Below are positions 16,659 through 26,380 of a DNA stretch of 46,332 bases, piece by piece (position 1 is the first letter of the stretch; the number at the start of each line of letters is the position of its first letter). The notes under the pieces are model-generated. The model was not told the DNA's origin. It worked only from the letters and a program-made list of their open reading frames with translations, and made no database searches. The translations under genes were made by a program, and so were the position numbers. This DNA comes from an uncultured Bacteroidia bacterium (lineage in GTDB: Bacteria > Bacteroidota > Bacteroidia > Bacteroidales > UBA932): contig CADBRH010000047.1 in assembly GCA_902797035.1 (NCBI GenBank), positions 1 through 46,332 on the forward strand, written 5' to 3'.

Positions 16659-19403
16659 CTAATTGGTTTTCAATATAATTGTGGGATCGAGAGGATAGCG
16701 GCCGAAATCCTTGCCATAGATGGCGAGACCTCCGTCGAGATCCTCGACGGGAGCGGTGAAGCGGATCCGGAAGCTTCTGGTCTTCAGAATCTCCTCGGCG
16801 GGGATACTGTAGATCGGCACCTCGATGCGGACGAGTTCCCCATAGGAACCCGCCTCCCTGATCTCCGGCTTGAACGGCTGGGCTCCCCAGGAGAGGATCC
16901 CCCTGTGGTCGGCGGGATCGTCGGCCAGGTCAATCTTGCCGACGACCTTCCCGTTGACCGAGACCTCGATCTTCGAAGGCCAGAGGGTAGTGTCGGTCAT
17001 GGCGTAGGAGTTCAGAGACTTGCAATGGTCGAAGGTGCCTCCTCCGAGCATGAAGTCCCCGCTCATCTCGTTACCTTCCTTGTCTTTCCCGAACTTCTCC
17101 TTCGCGGAGGCCTCGAACAAGATCTCGGCGCCGGTGACACTCTCAAGGACAATGTCGTCAGGAATGGCCACTGTGTACTCGAAATAGCCGTTGCCGAAGC
17201 CGTCAACCTTGAGCCCGTCATAGATGGAAGTCTGTCCCTGTGACCACTCGCTGGCGCTGAAAGAGGCGGGAGCGAAAGTGATGACCCTCGTGTTCTCCGG
17301 CAAAGTGGTCTTTCCGTCCTTGACGCGGAAAGTAGTGAAATTGTGGTGCAGGGTCTCGCCCTTGTCATTCTTAAGGACAACCCTAAGCCAATACAAGCCG
17401 TTCTCCTCGGGAACCTGGACCTTCCGGGCGGCGACCACCTCGGAACGCCAAGGCTTGAACTCTACAGGGATGGAGACTTTATCATATCCCGTGAAATCAC
17501 CGAGGGTGTTGAAGCCGACCAACTCTGTCTCGAGGGTCAACGCCCCTGGATCCTTGTCCGTCATGAAAGAGCCATAGAACGGAAGGTCAACTGTCTCGCC
17601 GGGCTTGTTCACGGTGTAGAGATACTTCACCGGGGAGATGTAATAAAGGCTCTGGAAGTCGGCCATGGTCATCCCCGGCACCAGGTCGTCGAGACCGTCG
17701 ATCTTGGGAGACCTGTCGTACTGGACATATCCGTTCCACTCGTTGATCACGTCGTGATGCTCGGTGTAGAGCCATCCGGCGCATTTTGGATAACGACGGA
17801 AGGCGTCGATCATGATGTGGTAGTCCCATGTGAAATCACAGTCACCGGCGCTGCCACTGTATCCCCAGACATTCCCGCATTCGCTGTTGATCATCGGCGC
17901 GCCGTTCTGGAAGTTGCCCGCGGTGTAATTGAAAGGGCTTCCGGGATAGGTGTTGTCCACATATTCCTTGATCTCTCTATCCCAATCCCATCCAGGACGG
18001 TAAGAGTGCCATGAGTTGATGTCGGACTCGACATGGTCGCGGTTGCAAGCGGAGTTGTCCTCGGCAAGGCGGGAAGGATCCAGGCTCTTTGTCAAGCGAC
18101 GCATCGAGCGCACCCATTCCTGAATCTCCGTGTCATAGTCGTTGTCCCCCCTCAAGCCCCAGGTCTCGTTGAAATTGACCCAGGCGAAAATGGAAGGGTG
18201 ATTGAAATCGCGCTCTAACTGTCCGCGGAGGCAATTCTCCCAATCCTCCCTGGCCTCGGGAGTCGGTTTGCCCCAGAAATTCGGGGTGTCGGCCATGATC
18301 AGGAGACCGAGTTTGTCCGCCCAGTACAGCTTGCGGGGTACCTCGACCTTGATATGGATCCTGTTCCCGTTCAGCCCGAGGCGCTTGGAGATCATGATCT
18401 CATTCCTCATGAACTCGTCACTAGGGAAAGTGTAATACCCGTCCGGGTGGTAGCTTTGGTCGAGACAGAGCTGCAGATAAATGGGTTTGTTGTTGAGCGC
18501 CACATAGTTATAGTCGGCATCCGGAAATTGGATTACCCCTATCTTCCTTTGTCCGAAATAGGAGTCCACCTTGTCCTCACCGCCGAGAGAGGCGGTGACC
18601 TCATAGAGGAAAGGATCGTCGAGATCCCATAAGCGCTGATCCTTGATGGGGATGTTGAGACTCGCCTTGTCCTTTCCTCCGAGGTCCGCGGTGAACGTGT
18701 CCTGGCCGCCGGTCTTGAACACCAGCTTGAAGGACTCTCCCTCGGCGGCCGGAGCCGCCAAGGCCACATCCACACGCACCGATGAGTCGTCGATGTCCGG
18801 GGTGAAATGAAGAGAGCTGATGTAGTTCTCTCCCCTCGCCTCAAGATAGACAGTCTGCCATATTCCCCGGGCGTTGCCGTAGCCTTGCTTGCCGTAGAGA
18901 TGGGCGTCGCTGTAGGTGTCGTCCGCCTTGATGACCAGTCTCTGGGCCTCTCCGAAACGTATGTCCTTAAGCTCGCACTCGAACGGGACATATCCTCCCT
19001 GGTGAGCGCCTATCTCATTCCCGTCCAGCCAGACCTTTGTGTCCCAGTCCGAGGCTCCTACCACGAGGAAGACCCTCTTGCCTTTCCAGGATTTGGGAAC
19101 AGTTATCTCCCGGCTATACCAGCCGATGTCCCCCTTGTCCTCCACCTCGGAAAGCTTTGAACCCCAAGGGAAAGGGACGACGATTTCCTGATCCATCGCC
19201 GAGAGATCCCCACCTGAGAGAACGGCAGCGGCAGCGGCTTCGTTGAAAGTGAAGGCCCAACGGCCGTTGAGGTTGATCCAATCGGCCCTCTCGAAGTCGG
19301 GTCTGGGATGCTCGGGAAGAGGTATGGACTCGGAGGCATTGTTGTCGCAGGCGCCCAGAACGGCCATCCCGAGGACGCAAATGGCTATGAATATCTTTCT
19401 CAT
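16659..19403 (-). CDS. Lipoprotein glycoside hydrolase family 2 enzyme
   Basis: This 914-residue protein has a lipobox VLGAC (C19). Domain order is the GH2 sugar-binding jelly roll (about 40-190; WKGKRVFLVVGASDWDTKVWLDG), the immunoglobulin-like domain (about 195-290) and the TIM barrel (about 295-600). The acid/base is E413 in WVNFNETWG and the likely nucleophile is E508 in MINSECGNVWGY. The remaining C-terminal 300 residues form extra beta-sandwich domains, one beginning near residue 700. GH2 covers beta-galactosidase, beta-glucuronidase, beta-mannosidase, alpha-L-arabinofuranosidase and others, and I cannot choose between them. It follows the GH78 gene by 6 nt and precedes DUF4838 by 3 nt. 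Confidence 0.88.
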   Translation of the reverse strand: MRKIFIAICVLGMAVLGACDNNASESIPLPEHPRPDFERADWINLNGRWAFTFNEAAAAAVLSGGDLSAMDQEIVVPFPWGSKLSEVEDKGDIGWYSREITVPKSWKGKRVFLVVGASDWDTKVWLDGNEIGAHQGGYVPFECELKDIRFGEAQRLVIKADDTYSDAHLYGKQGYGNARGIWQTVYLEARGENYISSLHFTPDIDDSSVRVDVALAAPAAEGESFKLVFKTGGQDTFTADLGGKDKASLNIPIKDQRLWDLDDPFLYEVTASLGGEDKVDSYFGQRKIGVIQFPDADYNYVALNNKPIYLQLCLDQSYHPDGYYTFPSDEFMRNEIMISKRLGLNGNRIHIKVEVPRKLYWADKLGLLIMADTPNFWGKPTPEAREDWENCLRGQLERDFNHPSIFAWVNFNETWGLRGDNDYDTEIQEWVRSMRRLTKSLDPSRLAEDNSACNRDHVESDINSWHSYRPGWDWDREIKEYVDNTYPGSPFNYTAGNFQNGAPMINSECGNVWGYSGSAGDCDFTWDYHIMIDAFRRYPKCAGWLYTEHHDVINEWNGYVQYDRSPKIDGLDDLVPGMTMADFQSLYYISPVKYLYTVNKPGETVDLPFYGSFMTDKDPGALTLETELVGFNTLGDFTGYDKVSIPVEFKPWRSEVVAARKVQVPEENGLYWLRVVLKNDKGETLHHNFTTFRVKDGKTTLPENTRVITFAPASFSASEWSQGQTSIYDGLKVDGFGNGYFEYTVAIPDDIVLESVTGAEILFEASAKEKFGKDKEGNEMSGDFMLGGGTFDHCKSLNSYAMTDTTLWPSKIEVSVNGKVVGKIDLADDPADHRGILSWGAQPFKPEIREAGSYGELVRIEVPIYSIPAEEILKTRSFRIRFTAPVEDLDGGLAIYGKDFGRYPLDPTIILKTN

Positions 19404-19409
19404 TATCGG

Positions 19410-21137
19410 TTATTTAACAAGTTTGACTCCCTTAGGGAGGGTGATATCGGAAGAGACTTTGCCGTCCGGGCCTTTCCTGTGGCTGACTTTGATGACTCCG
19501 TAAGGCGTGGGGAATGTTCCCTCGGCCCATTCGAGGTCTCCCAGATGAGGCTCGACCCTAACCTGCTTGAAACCGACGCCGACAGGCTCGATCCCGAGGA
19601 CATGACGGCTCAGCCAAGTTGTGGGGCCGGAGGCCCAGCCATGGCAGAAACTGTGACGGAGTCCCACATAGCACCAGGCGCCGCCGTCAGCGTGGATGTC
19701 GAACTTGCCCTCCGGGACCACCTCGTCGATCCGGGCGGCGTTCTGGGCGTCAACATAGTTGAAATCCTCCCAGAAAGTCGTGGCGCCAAGGTCCAGCATC
19801 TTCCCCCAATACTTGGAGATAAGATCCATAGCCTCGGTGTAATGGCCGCCTTTGGCCAAAGCCTCGAGCAGGTAATACCCCATGAAAGAGGTGAACTTCT
19901 CCGGACCATTGGAAAGGATGACCCTCGAGGCCTCCTCAGGGTCGAGCATATCCTCGATAGCGAGCAGGGCCGCCGCCTGACTGTTGCCCACATGGTCAGG
20001 GACATATTTCCTGAGCTCCTCCGCCGCCTTGGCGCACCTTTGGCGCAGGTACTCGTCATTGAGCCACTCGGCCATGTCGGCTCCGGCCTCGAGCGCCCTG
20101 ACGGAAAGGGCCTGAAGGCCGGCGTGGATGACATCCGGCTGGTCGTTGGAGGGCCAGTCGATGAAACGGCCTTCCTTGTAAGCCTCTTTGCTGCCGTCAA
20201 GGTTCGAGATCACGTTCTCGAGAAGCAGCTCCAGGTAACCGCTATTAGCCTTCAGGTAATTAAGATCGCCATACCACTGATAGAGATGATGCTGGATGAT
20301 GATCCACCACAGCGTGTAAGAGCAGATGCCGTTCATCCAAACGGACGCCGGTGTGCCTTCCTTGACATAGTCCAGGCTCTTGCGGACCACCGGCTGGTCA
20401 CCGAAGACGGTCCCGATGGTCATGACCTCGGGATGCATGTCCCCGATCCAGACGAGGCGGTCGCGCTTGATGCCGTCCCAGATGTATTCCTGCATATTGA
20501 GGTGGACGGTGTAGGCCCCGGTCTGCCAGATCTGGTTCAGTCTCTCATCGTCACACTTGAATGATCCGAGATAGGGGATATCCCTGTATTTGGAGATCGC
20601 CCTGACCGCCACTATGGCCGCCGCCGGATCGTCGCCCAGATAATCCAGACGGGCGAAACGGAATCCGCTGTTGCCGTACTCGGCGGCCCCCAGCCAAGGA
20701 ACGGAAATCTCGAAGTCTCTGACAGCGTGGTCGTTGGTGGCTGTGGTCCCGGGCTCACGGACATCGCTGAGCGCCTCGCTCACCGACTCACCCAGACACA
20801 AGCGGAACCTCGCGGGCTCCTTCCCTCCCGCTATAGAGCGGACAATCTGGATGCCTCCCTGGATCTCCTTGCCGAAGTCCAGAAGCACGGAGCCTCCCTT
20901 GGAGAAGACCGTCACATCAGGCTCGGACGTGGAGACCTGGCCGGAAAATGGTTGAAGAAGACACTCTGCCCTGAATACATTCCCTTCGGACAGGACAATC
21001 CTGGTCGGGATCAGATACTCTGTCTTGAACTCCGACCCTCCCGCGGGCACGGCGGGGGCTTCCGTCTCCCCTCCCCGGCAGGATGACAAAACGGACACGG
21101 CCGCGATGGCCGCGATGGTTCCAAAAACTTTTCTCAT
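19410..21137 (-). CDS. Lipoprotein GH78-type alpha-L-rhamnosidase, short form
   Basis: From the start used here the protein has 575 residues and a lipobox LSSC (C20). The frame is open to 21290, and an alternative Met at 21161 adds eight residues; I prefer 21137 because it gives a clean lipoprotein signal and follows an AGGAAA ribosome-binding site. The (alpha/alpha)6 catalytic region shows WDGIKRDRLVWIGDMHPE (220-237), equivalent to the GH78 DCPxRxERxxWxGD block, with Asp226 where Glu is usual, and FCHGWASGP near the C-terminus. An N-terminal beta-sandwich (about 40-185) precedes it. It is shorter than classic GH78 enzymes (about 900 residues) and lacks the extra N-domains. It is preceded closely by the DUF2490 gene. 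Confidence 0.84.
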   Translation of the reverse strand: MRKVFGTIAAIAAVSVLSSCRGGETEAPAVPAGGSEFKTEYLIPTRIVLSEGNVFRAECLLQPFSGQVSTSEPDVTVFSKGGSVLLDFGKEIQGGIQIVRSIAGGKEPARFRLCLGESVSEALSDVREPGTTATNDHAVRDFEISVPWLGAAEYGNSGFRFARLDYLGDDPAAAIVAVRAISKYRDIPYLGSFKCDDERLNQIWQTGAYTVHLNMQEYIWDGIKRDRLVWIGDMHPEVMTIGTVFGDQPVVRKSLDYVKEGTPASVWMNGICSYTLWWIIIQHHLYQWYGDLNYLKANSGYLELLLENVISNLDGSKEAYKEGRFIDWPSNDQPDVIHAGLQALSVRALEAGADMAEWLNDEYLRQRCAKAAEELRKYVPDHVGNSQAAALLAIEDMLDPEEASRVILSNGPEKFTSFMGYYLLEALAKGGHYTEAMDLISKYWGKMLDLGATTFWEDFNYVDAQNAARIDEVVPEGKFDIHADGGAWCYVGLRHSFCHGWASGPTTWLSRHVLGIEPVGVGFKQVRVEPHLGDLEWAEGTFPTPYGVIKVSHRKGPDGKVSSDITLPKGVKLVK

Positions 21138-21168
21138 GGCGTTTCCTGAATATTCTTTCATGTGATTA

Positions 21169-21807
21169 TCAAATATAGAAATTAATTCCGATTCCAAGGA
21201 CGTGTTCCGCCGGAATACCATTGAAAGCGTAGTAAAGATAATAAGCCTCCAGCTGGACCACCTTGGAAATGTCGTAGTCGCAGGCGACATAGTGCCTTGT
21301 CTTCTTCCACACGTCCCCCCACGTGAACACCTCGGCGGCTAGGTAAGGGCTGAAACGAGTCCCTGGAATTGAATATTGTACCTTCAGCCTTGAGCGTAGG
21401 ACATTCCCGCTCCCTCCGGTCGCGGGGGTCCAGTCCCGCATGTACCTTTCCCTGACAGAGACCTTAAAGCCGCCTTCCTTAAGCGTGGCGGTGAGGTCGA
21501 GGACCGCCCTGTGGGTAATCCAGGAAGGCTCCCTCATGAAGTCATAGGCGACATCAGCCTTAAGCCAAGGGAATATCTTGACACCCAATGTGGTACGGGT
21601 GTACCAGCACTCCAGGCGCCGGTACTGGAAATTGTCATGCTCAAAGTAGAAACCGGCGAAGAAAGGGCTGTTCCCGAAATCGTGGAAAACCTCGAGGAAC
21701 TCCCATCCGCCGAAGGTGTTGTCCTCTTTCTCCTGCGCCCGGGCGGAGAGGACGGGCAGGAGAAGGAGTGACGCGGCTATCAAGATTGACCTTAAAAACC
21801 TCATCAA
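21169..21807 (-). CDS. DUF2490 outer-membrane beta-barrel protein
   Basis: This 212-residue protein has a Sec signal peptide (cleavage after ARAQ, about residue 25). The mature part alternates hydrophobic and polar residues and is rich in Tyr and Trp (WLKADVAYDFMREPSW, RFSPYLAAEVFTW), and it ends in aromatic INFYI, as outer-membrane barrels do. The pattern fits DUF2490, a family of predicted small outer-membrane barrels of unknown function. It sits inside the enzyme run, 9 nt after GH106, so it probably belongs to the same transcript. A role as a narrow pore or surface anchor for the PUL is inference. Confidence 0.78.
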   Translation of the reverse strand: MMRFLRSILIAASLLLLPVLSARAQEKEDNTFGGWEFLEVFHDFGNSPFFAGFYFEHDNFQYRRLECWYTRTTLGVKIFPWLKADVAYDFMREPSWITHRAVLDLTATLKEGGFKVSVRERYMRDWTPATGGSGNVLRSRLKVQYSIPGTRFSPYLAAEVFTWGDVWKKTRHYVACDYDISKVVQLEAYYLYYAFNGIPAEHVLGIGINFYI

Positions 21808-21816
21808 AAATCAGGG

Positions 21817-24228
21817 TCAAGGAATATACAAATCGTAAACCAGCAGGTTCACTGGACCGACGAGACCAGCCGGCTGGAGGGCGGAATCGCTTCTGTAATA
21901 GGACCAGATCACGAAAGCCTTACGGCCGGAGGGGCGGGACCCGTCTTTCAGGAACCAATCGGGGAATTCCTTCATGGCCCTTCCCCTTTCCGCTCCACGG
22001 TCAGTTCCCCACTCGAAATCAGCCTCCAGGCGCTCGTCACCGATGAGCCTGTTGGCCCAGTTATTCGTTACCGCCACCTTGATGTCATTCTCCCCTTCCC
22101 GCAAAAGATCGGTGATATCCGACTTGAAAGGAGGGTACCACAATACCGCGGCCTTCTTCCCGTTCACCTCCAACTCGGCGATATCGTTCATCTCGCCGAG
22201 GTCAATCACGACACGCCTGGTCTCCGAAAGATCCTCCTTGCCTATGACCACTTTAGTCGTGTACGTGGCCGTGCCGGCGAAATACTTGAGCCTTTCGTCT
22301 TCGCACTGGCTGAAGTCCTTCAAGGTGAACGATTTGAGGGAGAAAGGCTCGTCCACTTTCGGGACCATATCGACATCCCACACATCCCCGGCCGGCTTTA
22401 CTGTCTTGCCCTTCCCGATGTATTGCGGAGACTTGACGTACTTCTTTCTGCCGTGGTCAAGGACCACGAAAACGGAGGAGCCGGGATCCAGAGTGACATT
22501 CACGGAATCGGACTTCCACATCTCAGGAGCGAGCGAGATCGCCCCGGAATAGGGGTTCCATAGCTCGGGACAGGCGCCTTCCTCCCATGGGCAGAGGGAT
22601 ATCTTCCTCTCCGAGTCTCCTTGATTGACAACGAAATAAACATCAGCCTCCATCGTCTTCCTATGGATCCAGTCAGCTGTCCTGTCCTCAAGGACACCTT
22701 GCTGAAGCATCATCTGGCATCTCGCGAGATACCTTATGAACGCCTTGCCCGGCTCGAACCATGTCTGGTTGCGGCCGAAGTGGGTACCCCACCATCCCAT
22801 ACCCATCCCGGGCTGGTATCTGTCGTCGAACGGCTGGTGCACCCAATGGTGAAGGAATAGCAGGTTCGCTCCTGACACGAAAGCGCCGTCGGCCGAGCGT
22901 TTGAGATACTCGGGATCCTCGGTGAAACGGCTGTGGTCCGGCCATCCGGTGAACGCCTCGGCGCCGACAATATTCTTGCCGTATTCCTTCGCCTTGTCCA
23001 CGACCGTGGCGCTGATCCTCCCGTCTCCATGTGTCCAGAACTCACCCATCGGGAGGTCGGGTACAGAGACAGACTCCGCGGGGTCGAACGGTCCCCAGTA
23101 TGGCTCCCAATACATCTGTAGTCCCTCGGCGTGGATCTTGTCCCTCGCCACCTTGAAGCCATTGTCGATGAACATCCTGCTGACGGTCTCTTTCATGTCC
23201 TTGTCGAAATCCTTGACCGCCTCATCCTCGGGGGAAACGTCCTTGAGGGCGAACATGGGAACGGGATCGTAGCCATGGTCATTCATAAACTCCTCCCTGA
23301 AACCCTCGGTCCAGTTCTGCTCACCGGCCTCATAACTATCTATCAATATGTGAGTGAATGACTTCCCGAAATATTCCCCGACATGTTCCCTTAACGGCCC
23401 GAGGACATTGTCCCAATGGAAAGCCGAGATCTCAGCGCTCATCTTGTCAGCCTCGAGAACCTTCCCGACCAACTCCTCGGGAACAGGATGAGGGAAAGCC
23501 ATGGTGCAGGCATGGCCTATACGATAGACCACCCATTTCCCTGCCGGGGCGTCCCATTCCAAGATTCCTTCCTCGTCCATCCTTCCGGTCAAATCCACGA
23601 CATCCTCTCTGGTCACGCCTGGTCTCGAGGGCACGGCGATGACGGCTATATCCTTGAATTTGGTGGCCTTGGCCACATAATCTGAGTAAAATGAGAATGA
23701 CGGTAGCTCGGGGACGGGAAGCCCGACTCTAAGGGCCTCGCCACCATAGCTGGCCAGATCCGTCTTGCTTACCACGACCGTTCGCATCCCCTTGTCCTCA
23801 TCGATCCAGGGGCCTCCTGTAGTGCTGTAGCCAGGAGAGTTGTGAAGACCGATCTTCAGGCCCAGCCCGGCCGCCACCTCGGCGGCATGTTCTATCGCCT
23901 CCCAATACTTCTCGCTCCTGTAAGTCTGGTCAGGCCACGGGTTGTTCCCCACCGGGGCCTCAGACTCCTGCACAGCCGATGTCAGGTTGAATATTGTGGC
24001 CCCGGCTATCCCTGACTCCCTCATGGCCTCCAGATCCTTACTGATTCCTTCCTTGGAGAAGTTGGAGCCCATCCAATGCCACCAGACATAGGGCCCGTAC
24101 TTAAGCGGGGGCGCCCCGAACATCTCCGCCAGATCAGAGGTCTTGAGATCCTTGGAGCCGTCCCCGGAGCAGGATACCGCGCAGATGGTCAGTGTGACCG
24201 ATAATAGAATGACAGACAGTCGTTTCAT
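21817..24228 (-). CDS. Lipoprotein GH106-type alpha-L-rhamnosidase, compact form
   Basis: This 803-residue protein has a lipobox AVSC (C20). The GH106 signature YVWWHWMGSNFSKEGI is at residues 47-62, the ILIDSYEAGEQNWT segment lies in the barrel, and HHWVHQPFDDRYQPGMGMGW matches the active-site region of its plus-strand paralogue at 4080-7313. The C-terminus (about 690-803) is the same galactose-binding-like sandwich (LEVNGKKAAVLWYPPFKSDI, then VTNNWANRLIGDERLE). It lacks the discoidin-like insertion of the paralogue, hence the 270-residue difference. It probably acts in the periplasm on terminal alpha-L-rhamnose. It follows the GH3 gene by 31 nt. Confidence 0.87.
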   Translation of the reverse strand: MKRLSVILLSVTLTICAVSCSGDGSKDLKTSDLAEMFGAPPLKYGPYVWWHWMGSNFSKEGISKDLEAMRESGIAGATIFNLTSAVQESEAPVGNNPWPDQTYRSEKYWEAIEHAAEVAAGLGLKIGLHNSPGYSTTGGPWIDEDKGMRTVVVSKTDLASYGGEALRVGLPVPELPSFSFYSDYVAKATKFKDIAVIAVPSRPGVTREDVVDLTGRMDEEGILEWDAPAGKWVVYRIGHACTMAFPHPVPEELVGKVLEADKMSAEISAFHWDNVLGPLREHVGEYFGKSFTHILIDSYEAGEQNWTEGFREEFMNDHGYDPVPMFALKDVSPEDEAVKDFDKDMKETVSRMFIDNGFKVARDKIHAEGLQMYWEPYWGPFDPAESVSVPDLPMGEFWTHGDGRISATVVDKAKEYGKNIVGAEAFTGWPDHSRFTEDPEYLKRSADGAFVSGANLLFLHHWVHQPFDDRYQPGMGMGWWGTHFGRNQTWFEPGKAFIRYLARCQMMLQQGVLEDRTADWIHRKTMEADVYFVVNQGDSERKISLCPWEEGACPELWNPYSGAISLAPEMWKSDSVNVTLDPGSSVFVVLDHGRKKYVKSPQYIGKGKTVKPAGDVWDVDMVPKVDEPFSLKSFTLKDFSQCEDERLKYFAGTATYTTKVVIGKEDLSETRRVVIDLGEMNDIAELEVNGKKAAVLWYPPFKSDITDLLREGENDIKVAVTNNWANRLIGDERLEADFEWGTDRGAERGRAMKEFPDWFLKDGSRPSGRKAFVIWSYYRSDSALQPAGLVGPVNLLVYDLYIP

Positions 24229-24259
24229 TGTCTTAATATTCCTGGAATAATCCCATTTC

Positions 24260-26365
24260 TCAATTCTTCAGCCGTATGTCGGACGACGAGGCTCCGACCA
24301 TTATCTCCGGTATTCCCTCCGGATACACGAAACAGCCCTTGGACTCGCTCCAATAGCGAAGGTCCTCCCGACGCACCGGGATAGTGACGACCTTGCTCTC
24401 CCCTCTCTTGAGATGGACGCGTTTGAAGGCCCTCAATTCCTTTATTGGAGCGACCCCCTCATACTCCGGGAGACGGACATACACCTGGGCCACCTCGTCG
24501 CCGTCGTGTTTCCCGGCGTTCTTGAGGGTGAAAGAGACCTCAACGACGTCACCGTTGTCGGCGACCTCGAGGTTCGAGTAACGGAACTCGCTGTAACTCA
24601 GACCATGACCAAAAGGATAAAGGACATCTCCCTCGAAATACTTGTACGTCCGCTTGGTGATGTCATAGTCGTCGAAAGCGGGGAGATCCTCAAGGCTGTT
24701 ATAATAAGTGACAGGGAGCCTGCCGGCGGGGTTGTATTTCCCGAACAGAACCTCCGCCACCGCTGTGCCGCCCTTCTCGCCGGGATACCAAGCGTTAACT
24801 ATCGCCGGGATATTCTTATCCTCCCACAGGATTGACAGGGGGCTTCCGGCGACCAGCACCAGAACCACGTTCCTGTTGACACGGTAAAGCTGTTGGAGGA
24901 ACTTGACCTGATCCTCGGGAAGTGTTATGAAATCACGATCCTTGCCTTCCCTCTCGATGCTCTTGTTAATACCCATTACGGCGATCACGGCGTCACACTC
25001 TTTGGCGAGCCCCACGCTCTCTTTCCCGTCCGTGTCAGAATCCCAAGGGACGTGTCTTACGATGAAGTTCTTACCCGCCACGGCTTTAATCCCGTCCAGA
25101 ATCGAAACGGGAGTGTTGACCGGCTCCCCGCTGTAGTCCCCGAACTCACAAGCGTCCGCGTTGATCCCGACGACGGCCACGGAACGTACCTTGCCTTTCC
25201 TTAACGGCAGCATCCCCTTGTCGTTCTTCAATAGGACTATTGACTCCCTGGCCATTTGAAGGGCTAGGGCCTGGTGCTCCTCAGAGCCGATGATGTCGGG
25301 GGACAACTTGGTGTAGGGGTTGTCTTTCCCGGAATCGAAAATGCCAAGGCGCATCCTCGCGGTCAGTATCCTGCGGGCCGCCCTGTCGATGTCGGCCTCG
25401 CTGACCATACCCAGCCGATAGGCTTCCCTCAATGGCTCGATAAAGTAGCTGTCGCCACACTCGAGGTCAAGGCCGGAGAGGAGGCTCAGCGCGGCGGCGG
25501 TCTCTTTTCTCGAGACATAATGATGATCCTCGACCAGGGTCGACACGCCTCCGCAGTCGGAGACCACATAACCCTCGAAGCCCCAGTCACCTCTCAGGAC
25601 CTTAGTCAAAAGCCAGGGGTTGGCGCAAGAGGGAATGCCATTTATGGCGTTGTAGGAAGCCATGATGGAAGCCGCGTGCCCTCTGCGGACAAGAGCCTCG
25701 TAGGCCGGCAGGTAATATTCCCTCAGCTGCTTCTCGGAGATAATGGCGTCGCACTCGAAACGGTTGTGTTCCTCGTTGTTGGCCGCGAAATGCTTCGGGG
25801 TCGAGACGACTTTCAGGTAACGGGGGTCGTCTCCCTGAAGGCCCTTCACGAAAGCCGTTCCCATCTCGCCTGTAAGGAAGGGATCCTCCCCGTAGGTCTC
25901 GGGAGTTCTTCCCCAGCGGGGATCACGGGCCATGTTGATGGTCGGGGACCAGAAGGTCAGCAGGTCGCTGAACTGGGCGGTCTGTAACTTACCCTCACCC
26001 AACTCGTTCCATCTGGCTCTCGCCTCATCCGAGATCGCCGAGGCGGTCTTGAGCAGCATCTCCGGATCCCAGGTGGCCGCCAGGGCGATGGCCTGGGGGA
26101 ACACGGTGAACTTCCCGGGGCGCACGATCCCGTGCAGGGCCTCGTTGCCGTGGTAATATTTGTCTATCCCCAACCGTTCGTTGGCGGGAGACGTGGCCCG
26201 CATCAGATCGATTTTCTCATCGACGGTCATCCTGCCGAGCAGGTCCTCGACCCTCTCCGCTATCGGAAGACTCTCATCCCGGAAGGCCGGCTTCTGGGCC
26301 GCGGCCTCAGGCTTGAAAACAAGCGTGACGGCCAGGAACGAGACGTACAGGAATATCTTTCTCAT
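24260..26365 (-). CDS. Secreted GH3 glycosidase, beta-xylosidase-like clade
   Basis: This 701-residue protein has a Sec signal ending about AAAQ (residue 24) and no lipobox, so it is probably soluble in the periplasm. The nucleophile is D270 in YVVSDCGG. The acid/base lies in IEREGKDRDF (470-479), as in the IEAEGLDR pattern of plant-type beta-xylosidase/alpha-L-arabinofuranosidase GH3 enzymes. STPKHFAANNEEHNRFECDA and GLDLECGDSYF also suit that clade. A fibronectin-III-like domain closes the protein. The likely substrate is a terminal beta-xylosyl or arabinosyl unit, though beta-glucosidase activity cannot be excluded. It is less similar to the GH3 half of the fusion protein at 27335-31786 than a recent duplicate would be. 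Confidence 0.9.
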   Translation of the reverse strand: MRKIFLYVSFLAVTLVFKPEAAAQKPAFRDESLPIAERVEDLLGRMTVDEKIDLMRATSPANERLGIDKYYHGNEALHGIVRPGKFTVFPQAIALAATWDPEMLLKTASAISDEARARWNELGEGKLQTAQFSDLLTFWSPTINMARDPRWGRTPETYGEDPFLTGEMGTAFVKGLQGDDPRYLKVVSTPKHFAANNEEHNRFECDAIISEKQLREYYLPAYEALVRRGHAASIMASYNAINGIPSCANPWLLTKVLRGDWGFEGYVVSDCGGVSTLVEDHHYVSRKETAAALSLLSGLDLECGDSYFIEPLREAYRLGMVSEADIDRAARRILTARMRLGIFDSGKDNPYTKLSPDIIGSEEHQALALQMARESIVLLKNDKGMLPLRKGKVRSVAVVGINADACEFGDYSGEPVNTPVSILDGIKAVAGKNFIVRHVPWDSDTDGKESVGLAKECDAVIAVMGINKSIEREGKDRDFITLPEDQVKFLQQLYRVNRNVVLVLVAGSPLSILWEDKNIPAIVNAWYPGEKGGTAVAEVLFGKYNPAGRLPVTYYNSLEDLPAFDDYDITKRTYKYFEGDVLYPFGHGLSYSEFRYSNLEVADNGDVVEVSFTLKNAGKHDGDEVAQVYVRLPEYEGVAPIKELRAFKRVHLKRGESKVVTIPVRREDLRYWSESKGCFVYPEGIPEIMVGASSSDIRLKN

Positions 26366-26380
26366 CAGCGTATGGATATG

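Noticed and set aside
19308-20564. Plus-strand open frame of 418 codons opposite GH2/GH78
   Set aside because: It overlaps two real genes on the other strand and has the composition of a reverse-complement shadow.
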